A DNA stretch of 5,001 nt from Spartobacteria bacterium (lineage in GTDB: Bacteria; Verrucomicrobiota; Verrucomicrobiia; Chthoniobacterales; UBA10450): contig JAJPJU010000039.1 in NCBI GenBank assembly GCA_021324035.1, positions 1 to 5,001 of the forward strand. The letters run 5' to 3'. Below, piece by piece: positions 1 to 4,238 of the stretch. The notes beneath the pieces were generated by a model, which was given only the letters and a program-made list of their open reading frames with translations, was not told where the DNA came from and ran no database searches. Made by a program: the position numbers and the translations under genes. Each line of letters opens with the position of its first letter. The first letter of the stretch is position 1.

Positions 1-213
1 ACACCAATAGCCAGCCCTACACCTACACCAACCGCTACTTTCACACCTACTCCGACTCCTACACCCACGGCTACGGCTACTTTTACACCAACTCCTACGC
101 CAACTCCAACACCCACGCCCACGCCCACGCCAACACCCACGCCCACGCCCACGCCCACGCCCACGCCAACACCGACTCCGACTCCTACCCCTACACCCAC
201 TACGACTCCGGCA
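1..213 (+). repeat. Low-complexity Thr-Pro coding repeat with CCCACG hexamer core
   Basis: This stretch is a degenerate tandem repeat of Thr-Pro codon pairs. Its purest part, about 112-168, is a run of CCCACG hexamers interrupted by CCAACA units. The outer parts use mixed codons (ACT CCG, ACA CCT, ACG GCT) and include two ACTTTY (Thr-Phe) interruptions, at about 34-39 and 79-84. The repeat is in frame with the dockerin-like CDS. The homogeneous core surrounded by diverged units suggests recent slippage expansion, so the copy number probably varies between strains and may be misassembled in short-read data. Confidence 0.9.
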
Positions 214-783
214 CTTAGCTCAGCGGTGTCACGTCTGGCTCACGGGAGTAGCGGCACGTTTGACCTTAATCTTCCGCTAAGTGGTAATCCTGCTGTCGAA
301 TGTCGCCGCGGCGTTCCAACCGGGAATTACTCAGTGGTCCTTACTTTCACAAACAACATCTCGAACTGTGGAACTACTCCGACGACAGGTGGCAGCGTTG
401 TTGCCGGGCCGAACGCAAATCAATGCACCGTGAATGTGAGCGGAATCACGACTCCGCAAACTCTCAACGTCCAGCTCAATAACGTAGTTGATACGTTTGG
501 CGGCACTGGCAGCGTCTCCGTCGCGATGGGTGTTTTGGTGGGCGACACAAACGCGGACCGATTCGTCGATTCGATCGACACAGCGCAAACCAAATCGCAG
601 GCTGGCCATACGCTGACTCAGTCAAACTTCCGGGAAGACGTCAATGTCGACGGATTCATCGACGCGATCGACGTTGCGCTGGTGAAATCGAAATCTGGCT
701 CGGTTCTAAACGGTGCACTGCCCAGCCGGATCTCCGTTCCGCCGGCATCGGCTTCGAAAACGACCAAGCCGTCGGGTAATTAG
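1..783 (+). CDS. Secreted protein with Thr-Pro linker and C-terminal dockerin-like domain (5' partial)
   Basis: The frame is open from the first base and ends at TAG 781-783, so these are the last 260 residues of a longer protein; an ATG is absent upstream in the window and any internal start would cut off the linker. Visible residues 1 to about 70 are almost pure Thr-Pro, a flexible extracellular linker. Residues about 75-175 form a Gly/Ser/Thr/Asn-rich, probably beta-sandwich region (AHGSSGTFDLNLPL ... NYSVVLTFTNN) with three cysteines. Residues about 181-233 hold two dockerin-type calcium loops: D182-x-N-x-D-x-x-x-D-x-x-D193 and D213-x-N-x-D-G-x-x-D-x-x-D224, with every acidic ligand position filled. 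The first loop has Arg where the second has the usual Gly. A short Ser/Pro/Lys-rich tail follows. Dockerin-type modules bind calcium and mediate protein association; in non-cellulosomal bacteria the partner is usually unknown. Location outside the cytoplasm is inferred from the composition. The catalytic or adhesive part, if any, lies outside the window, so the overall function cannot be named. Confidence 0.85.
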   Translation, partial: TPIASPTPTPTATFTPTPTPTPTATATFTPTPTPTPTPTPTPTPTPTPTPTPTPTPTPTPTPTPTPTTTPALSSAVSRLAHGSSGTFDLNLPLSGNPAVECRRGVPTGNYSVVLTFTNNISNCGTTPTTGGSVVAGPNANQCTVNVSGITTPQTLNVQLNNVVDTFGGTGSVSVAMGVLVGDTNADRFVDSIDTAQTKSQAGHTLTQSNFREDVNVDGFIDAIDVALVKSKSGSVLNGALPSRISVPPASASKTTKPSGN

Positions 784-796
784 TTAAAGCTTTAAC
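783..796. other. Perfect 14-bp palindrome spanning two convergent stop codons
   Basis: GTTAAAGCTTTAAC is self-complementary with no loop. It takes in the last base of the plus-strand TAG (781-783) and the entire minus-strand TAA (794-792). Only eight bases separate the two reading frames. It has no GC-rich stem or T-tract, so it does not look like a standard intrinsic terminator, although no other terminator is visible between these genes. Confidence 0.6.
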
Positions 797-2126
797 GCGG
801 CGCCATGTTGGGGTCGATCTCGGCCGCGCTCTTTAAATCCGCCTCCGCCCCGGCAGTATCGCCTTTGGCCTTTTTGGCCTCGCTCCGATTTTTATAAATC
901 ACCGCGATCTTCGGATTGATTTCGATCGCTTTGCTGAAATCCGCAATCGCGCCATTCAAATCACCCCTGGCTTTCTTCAGGTTACCGCGGTTGTTGTAGG
1001 TGTTTGCGTTCTTTGGATTAATTTCGATCGCTTTGTTGTAATCGGCGATCGCGCCGTCTTTGTCGCCTTTTGAATTCTTTGCCAGCGCGCGATTGAAGTA
1101 GGCGAACTCGGCATTCTTCGAGTCGAGCTCAATCGATTTTGTGTAATCGGCAATCGCACCATCGTTATCTCCTTTGCCGCGCCTGGCGATTCCACGCTCA
1201 TTGTAGAATTCGTGATCGCTTGGTTTGAGCTCAATCGCTCGGTTGAAGTCATCCAGCGCGCCGTCGAAGTCACGTTTGTCACGTTTCGCGAGGGCGCGGT
1301 TGTAATAGGCTGTGGCGGATTTTGGGTCGAGCTCAATGGCGCGTCCGAGATCGGCGATCGCGCCGTTCACATCTCCATTGTGTGAGCGAGCATCGGCGCG
1401 AGTTATGTAACCGTCGGTGTCTTTCGGACTGAGCCCAATCTTCGGCTCGATCAAGGGCGCGTCTTTGGGCGACTCCAGATCTTCCCACGCGCGCTCCGAC
1501 AATTCGAATTCGCCGCCGTTAACCGGAACGAGATAACCGAAGCTGAATTGCGCACGGTTTGCCGCGGGTGCCGCGACGACTTTGTCGCCTTCCAATTTCA
1601 TCGACGCATCAAAGCCGTGAAGCAAAACGCTTTCGTTTTTGTCGTAAAGCGGTTTCGCGAACCGCAATTTTGTCGGCGATCCCTTCGGATTGGCGGAGCG
1701 TGCTTCAAAGAGCCACTGTTCTCGGCCATCCTCCTGCGCTTTGTTTACCAGCTTGATTCCGCTGGGTGCGGGATTGAATGCCGCGTCAATCAGCCTGACC
1801 CAACCGTCCAGTCTTCGCGAAATTTCCCTGCCAGCCGGCTGACCGGATTCGCCCCAGTCGTTCGATTTCAACCACGGCTTTCCATGTTTGCGAGCAAAGG
1901 TTCCCTGGTCGCACCGAATCCGTTCGGGCCCGTCGTCGGGATAGCGATCGTACGCGAACGACGCCGGCAAGGTCACGATTGCGACCAAATGCACGCCGGC
2001 GTAAAACTCGCGGCTGTAGGCGAGATTGTCCGCCACAAGCGCGGCATCGTCCTGGGCCCGCGAAATCGGCGCGGCGAAATTCAGAAAGACGACAGCAAAG
2101 ACGGCGACAAAGTTATTCGAATTCAT
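792..2126 (-). CDS. Exported tetratricopeptide-repeat protein, six TPRs
   Basis: A 444-residue protein. Residues 1-24 form a signal peptide: a short polar start, a hydrophobic core (FVAVFAVVFLNFAAPI) and a likely cleavage site after S-R-A, giving a mature start at QDD. Residues about 25-235 are a domain I do not recognise; it has Trp/Arg/Asp-rich stretches (GKPWLKSNDWGE, LDGWVRLIDAAFNPAP) and similar N-terminal regions may occur in other Verrucomicrobia TPR proteins. Residues about 237-441 are six TPRs beginning near 237, 271, 305, 340, 374 and 408, each with the G-D-x-x-G-A-x-x-D core followed by A-I-E-L/I-x-P-K. The 34-residue period also shows in DNA, for example near-identical blocks starting at 919 and 1021, exactly 102 bases apart. 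TPR arrays are protein-binding scaffolds, here probably periplasmic. The ATG at 2126-2124 is chosen because it places the signal peptide at the N-terminus; no Shine-Dalgarno sequence is visible before it. The specific partner and role are unknown. Confidence 0.9.
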   Translation of the reverse strand: MNSNNFVAVFAVVFLNFAAPISRAQDDAALVADNLAYSREFYAGVHLVAIVTLPASFAYDRYPDDGPERIRCDQGTFARKHGKPWLKSNDWGESGQPAGREISRRLDGWVRLIDAAFNPAPSGIKLVNKAQEDGREQWLFEARSANPKGSPTKLRFAKPLYDKNESVLLHGFDASMKLEGDKVVAAPAANRAQFSFGYLVPVNGGEFELSERAWEDLESPKDAPLIEPKIGLSPKDTDGYITRADARSHNGDVNGAIADLGRAIELDPKSATAYYNRALAKRDKRDFDGALDDFNRAIELKPSDHEFYNERGIARRGKGDNDGAIADYTKSIELDSKNAEFAYFNRALAKNSKGDKDGAIADYNKAIEINPKNANTYNNRGNLKKARGDLNGAIADFSKAIEINPKIAVIYKNRSEAKKAKGDTAGAEADLKSAAEIDPNMAPR

Positions 2127-2458
2127 AAGGATTTTCGTCGAAAACCCGGCCGACGTTGCCCGTTTGTCGATCTAAATCCGGTACTTGGCGAATGAAAGCG
2201 AAATCTTTGTGCAGCTAGTGGCAGTGAAATCAAACGAGAACCCAAAGCTTATTAGGTTGGTGAATTGTGCCTTTAAAGACTCAACATTTGGATCTACTTC
2301 TCGTAGTGTGAAAAGAACGGATGGGGGATATATGAGCGCGAGGCCGGCGATAAAGAATCCGTCGTCATGCTTCGGAAATTCAATTCGCCTAACCAATCGA
2401 TGCAGCGAACGGTTTTCATGACAGATTAAAGCGCACCGGAAATCGAGCTCTCCAAGCG
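2127..2458. other. Intergenic region between divergent TPR and GNAT genes
   Basis: These 332 bases must contain the promoters of both divergent neighbours, but I cannot point to a convincing -35/-10 pair on either strand. G+C is low in sampled lines (about 40-45%). A 13-base palindrome, TTTTCG-T-CGAAAA at 2132-2144, lies just before the TPR start. A purine-rich GGGGGA at about 2323-2328 precedes an ATG at 2332 that opens only a 29-codon frame ending at 2421, of doubtful significance. A minus-strand open frame from 2474 to 2172 has no domain, no signal peptide and no recognisable start context. Imperfect inverted repeats are described under findings. I see no convincing gene here. Confidence 0.6.
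2132..2144. promoter_or_regulatory. Palindrome upstream of TPR gene start, possible operator
   Basis: TTTTCG-T-CGAAAA is a perfect 6-bp inverted repeat around one central base. It begins six bases upstream of the TPR protein's ATG on the minus strand, so it would lie in the 5' leader of that mRNA. It could be a regulator site or a weak hairpin occluding initiation, or simply chance in a sequence rich in TTCG/CGAA. No regulator gene is adjacent. Confidence 0.25.
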
Positions 2459-2968
2459 ATGGAAATTGGTTCACTTCCCATTACGATTCGAAATGTAGAA
2501 CCGTCCGACATTTCGATCTTCTTCGAGCAACAACTCGACCCCGAGGCAAATCGAATGGCTGCATTCGTAAGAAAAGATCGACAGCAACGAGCTGTCTTTG
2601 ACGCACATTGGAATAAAATTCTAAATTCGTCACAAAATATAACGAAAACGATTGTTGCAGGGGAACAAGTCGCTGGCCACATAGCGTGCTTTCCGGATGG
2701 AACAAACATGGAAGTTACCTATTGGCTTGGAAGGGAGTTCTGGGGAAAGGGATTGGCGACTAAAGCGCTGAACAGGATGCTCGACCTTGTTGTCGATCGG
2801 CCGATTTTTGCGAGAACAGCAATAGACAACATTGGATCGATAAGAGTGCTGCAAAAATGCGGTTTTAAAATCGTCGGGAAAGACAAGGGTTTCGCGGAGG
2901 GCAGGGGCAAAGAAATAGAAGAATACATTCTTCGCCTGGATCTTTTGAAACTGGAAAATGCCAAATAA
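2459..2968 (+). CDS. GNAT family N-acetyltransferase (RimJ/RimL-like)
   Basis: A 169-residue protein, normal length for a single-domain GNAT of the RimJ/RimL type. These enzymes transfer an acetyl group from acetyl-CoA to an amine on a protein N-terminus, antibiotic, polyamine or other small molecule; the substrate here cannot be read from sequence. The domain opens with I-T-I-R-N-V-E-P-S-D (residues 8-17). The beta-4 and acetyl-CoA pyrophosphate loop is Y88-W-L-G-R-E-F-W-G96-K-G98-L-A100-T-K-A. Motif B is present as N124-I-G-S127-I-R129-V-L-Q-K-C-G135-F136, which is typical. The ATG at 2459 gives only seven residues before the conserved fold and has no strong Shine-Dalgarno sequence. The last 11 bases overlap the next gene, so the two are probably translationally coupled. 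Hand-counted G+C over 2461-2940 is about 46%, below sampled neighbours, which fits acquisition by transfer but does not prove it. Confidence 0.9.
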   Translation: MEIGSLPITIRNVEPSDISIFFEQQLDPEANRMAAFVRKDRQQRAVFDAHWNKILNSSQNITKTIVAGEQVAGHIACFPDGTNMEVTYWLGREFWGKGLATKALNRMLDLVVDRPIFARTAIDNIGSIRVLQKCGFKIVGKDKGFAEGRGKEIEEYILRLDLLKLENAK

Positions 2969-3533
2969 CAGCTCTCGCGTGACGATTCACATGGCGGCGA
3001 GCCTGGACGGCTTTATCGCTCGTAAAGACGGGGGCGTCGACTGGATGGAAGTCTCAGATGAATTTGCAGGCGGCGAAACCCTTTCCCCAAAATCCGTCGA
3101 GAAGTTTCTCAAGACGATCGACTGTTATGTCATGGGATCGCGGACTTATGAGACCGCGTTAGATTTTGAGACCAAGGGATTCGGGTGGGCGTATGGCGAC
3201 AAACCTGTCTTTGTTCTCACGCATCGCGATCTGCGGCGAACCCGGGAGACTGTTCAGTTCTACTCAGGCGACCTTGCGCAGTTGGTGAATGGCCGGCTGC
3301 GGGCGGCGTTCCGAAGCATCTGGTTTGTTGGCGGTGGCAAAGTTTCCGGCGACTGTCTCCGACTCGGACTTGCCGACGAAGTCCGCTATTCGATTCTGCC
3401 GGTTTTAATTGGTGATGGAATACAGTTCTTCGAGAAGCTTGATCGGGATATTGCTCTTCATCTGACGGAGGTCAAAGCTTACAAAACCGGCACGGTGGCG
3501 CTGTGTTATCAGGTGCGCAAAAGTAAGAAGTGA
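2958..3533 (+). CDS. Dihydrofolate reductase family / RibD C-terminal domain-like reductase
   Basis: A 191-residue protein with the RibD C-terminal / dihydrofolate-reductase fold found in YyaP- and YwjB-like proteins. The N-terminal strand and substrate loop read M-A-A-S-L-D-G-F-I-A-R (12-22), followed by D-G-G-V-D-W. D-C-Y-V-M-G-S-R-T-Y-E (55-65) and the glycine-rich nucleotide-binding V-G-G-G-K-V (124-129) are the usual NADPH-contact elements. L-A-D-E-V (138-142) and L-P-V-L-I-G-D-G (147-154) are the family's C-terminal signature. Members reduce small molecules with NADPH; most single-domain homologues have no proven substrate, and this should not be taken as the folate-pathway DHFR. It is also not a full RibD, since the deaminase half is missing. 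Its ATG lies inside the last codons of the GNAT gene (AAA-ATG-CC), with an 11-base overlap, so expression probably depends on translation of the GNAT. The stop is TGA 3531-3533. Confidence 0.9.
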   Translation: MPNNSSRVTIHMAASLDGFIARKDGGVDWMEVSDEFAGGETLSPKSVEKFLKTIDCYVMGSRTYETALDFETKGFGWAYGDKPVFVLTHRDLRRTRETVQFYSGDLAQLVNGRLRAAFRSIWFVGGGKVSGDCLRLGLADEVRYSILPVLIGDGIQFFEKLDRDIALHLTEVKAYKTGTVALCYQVRKSKK

Positions 3534-3576
3534 TTCTTTCCCTTCGAAACGGCTGTTGGCGTTTTCATGATCATTG

Positions 3577-3624
3577 TTTTGTCCCGTCCGGTGGTGAAGG
3601 AAGTCTTTCGGAATCGGGACAAAA
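3577..3624. other. Imperfect hairpin between convergent genes, possible bidirectional terminator
   Basis: TTTTGTCCCG (3577-3586) is exactly complementary to CGGGACAAAA (3615-3624). Just inside, TCCG (3587-3590) pairs with CGGA (3609-3612), with a two-base AT bulge, leaving an 18-base loop. The stem lies 43 bases after the reductase stop and 37 bases beyond the stop of the minus-strand small gene, where a shared transcription end would be expected. The T residues are at the 5' foot and the A residues at the 3' foot on both strands, so as RNA the U-tract pairs with the A-tract inside the stem instead of trailing it. This is weaker than a textbook intrinsic terminator. Confidence 0.45.
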
Positions 3625-3661
3625 GCCCAACCTGATCGGCAAATCGCCGGCCTAACGAAAG

Positions 3662-3928
3662 CTAGGGCTTTGTCGGAGACGAGTTGGGAAACGCTTTCCA
3701 GCGATGTTCTAACGAGCCGTCGTCCGAGGTTCCCGCGATAACAGTGCTCCCTCCGGTTCGTGGCGCAGGCGCGGCGTTTTGAGCTTGTTCGGCGGGTGGC
3801 TGGGCGCGCCGCACTTTTGGCGGTGGAGCACTGCTGGCTTGAAACGATGGGATAAAATCAACCGGGGAATATCCCATATAGAAGGCGGCGGCCAGAGCGA
3901 TCACAAACAGGGCGAGCACTTTTTTCAT
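3662..3928 (-). CDS. Small membrane-anchored or secreted Pro/Ala-rich protein, unknown function
   Basis: An 88-residue protein from the ATG at 3928-3926; an adjoining GTG (3931-3929) would add one residue. It begins M-K-K-V-L-A-L-F-V-I-A-L-A-A-A-F-Y-M-G-Y, a basic start with a hydrophobic helix of about 18 residues that is either a signal peptide or an uncleaved N-terminal anchor. After F-I-P-S-F-Q comes a Pro/Ala/Gln-rich stretch (about 33-58), probably disordered, then a short polar tail with S-D-D-G-S-L-E-H-R-W-K. No Cys follows the helix, so it is not a lipoprotein. I do not recognise a family. The gene is convergent with the reductase gene and has no obvious Shine-Dalgarno sequence. The clear export signal is the main reason to believe it is real; a spurious frame cannot be fully excluded. 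Confidence 0.6.
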   Translation of the reverse strand: MKKVLALFVIALAAAFYMGYSPVDFIPSFQASSAPPPKVRRAQPPAEQAQNAAPAPRTGGSTVIAGTSDDGSLEHRWKAFPNSSPTKP

Positions 3929-3931
3929 CAC

Positions 3932-4238
3932 GGCTGGCGTTAAAAAAGCACCAATCGCGCCAGAAGATGTTGAGACATTTAAGGAGTTGAAAAGCTACTT
4001 CGCGGCTTTGCCGGCCATTTAGCTCAACGCACTCACCAGGAATTTACTTCGCTAAGAGCAGAGCGATCAGCCTTCCTTTCATTAGGACTGGCAGGCAAAA
4101 CGGCGGACAGTGAGATAGGGGTTGCGTTTTTTAGCCCAACATCGGCAAAATGGATGGAAGCCGTGTTTTTCCCAAACTGTTGCAGGACGGGTGTGTCTTT
4201 TTTTCTGGAAGCGTGGGCGCTCGCGCCCACGCATTACC
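3932..4238. other. Intergenic region between divergent small gene and GT-C-like gene
   Basis: These 307 bases separate two divergent genes, so promoters for both should be here, but I find no strong -35/-10 pair. No tRNA or other RNA gene is apparent. Two features stand out: a seven-T run at 4198-4204, and a perfect GC-rich hairpin at 4211-4232 that ends six bases before the next ATG. A short plus-strand frame ending at TAG 4020-4022 carries a coding-like tail (see findings). The remaining open frames on the minus strand here have low-complexity or repeat-derived translations and no recognisable domain. Confidence 0.6.
4211..4232. repeat. Perfect GC-rich palindrome, REP-like candidate
   Basis: GCGTGGGCG (4211-4219) and CGCCCACGC (4224-4232) are exact complements around CTCG, whose outer C and G can also pair, giving a 10-bp stem with a two-base loop. 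It lies six bases upstream of the GT-C-like gene's ATG. Its T-run is on the 5' side in the plus direction and no T-run follows it in the minus direction, so it is not an intrinsic terminator. The compact stem, extreme G+C and intergenic position resemble dispersed repetitive extragenic palindromes. As an mRNA hairpin it would sit where a ribosome binds. Confidence 0.6.

Noticed and set aside
1..213. Tandem repeat considered as a CRISPR array or minisatellite
   Set aside because: There are no unique spacers, and the reading frame stays open as Thr-Pro throughout and continues into the dockerin-like domain.
226..783. Separate 185-residue gene starting at 226
   Set aside because: The codon at 226 is GTG within a continuous open frame from base 1. 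Starting there would detach the Thr-Pro linker, which belongs to the same protein.
804..1420. Repeated GCGATCGC-containing blocks, considered as a HIP1-like or CRISPR-like repeat
   Set aside because: The blocks recur every 102 bases in frame and encode the G-A-I-A-D core of TPRs, so protein repetition explains them.
1548..2195. Long plus-strand open frame (215 codons) opposite the TPR gene
   Set aside because: It is antisense to the signal peptide and N-terminal domain of the TPR protein, its translation is rich in Arg/Cys/Phe with no domain, and the minus-strand protein has clear TPRs and a signal peptide.
2332..2421. 29-codon frame with a purine-rich GGGGGA before its ATG
   Set aside because: The spacing looks like a ribosome binding site, but the product is short and Arg/Ser-rich with no hydrophobic segment or motif, so there is no support beyond the upstream purines.
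2172..2474. Minus-strand 100-codon open frame in the intergenic region
   Set aside because: It has no recognisable domain, signal peptide or ribosome binding site, and would overlap the GNAT start. Low-G+C intergenic DNA can give such frames by chance.
4010..4100. tRNA-like fragment around TTTAGCTCAAC
   Set aside because: It resembles a D-arm sequence, but no T-arm GGTTCGAATCC-type box or acceptor stem can be paired nearby.
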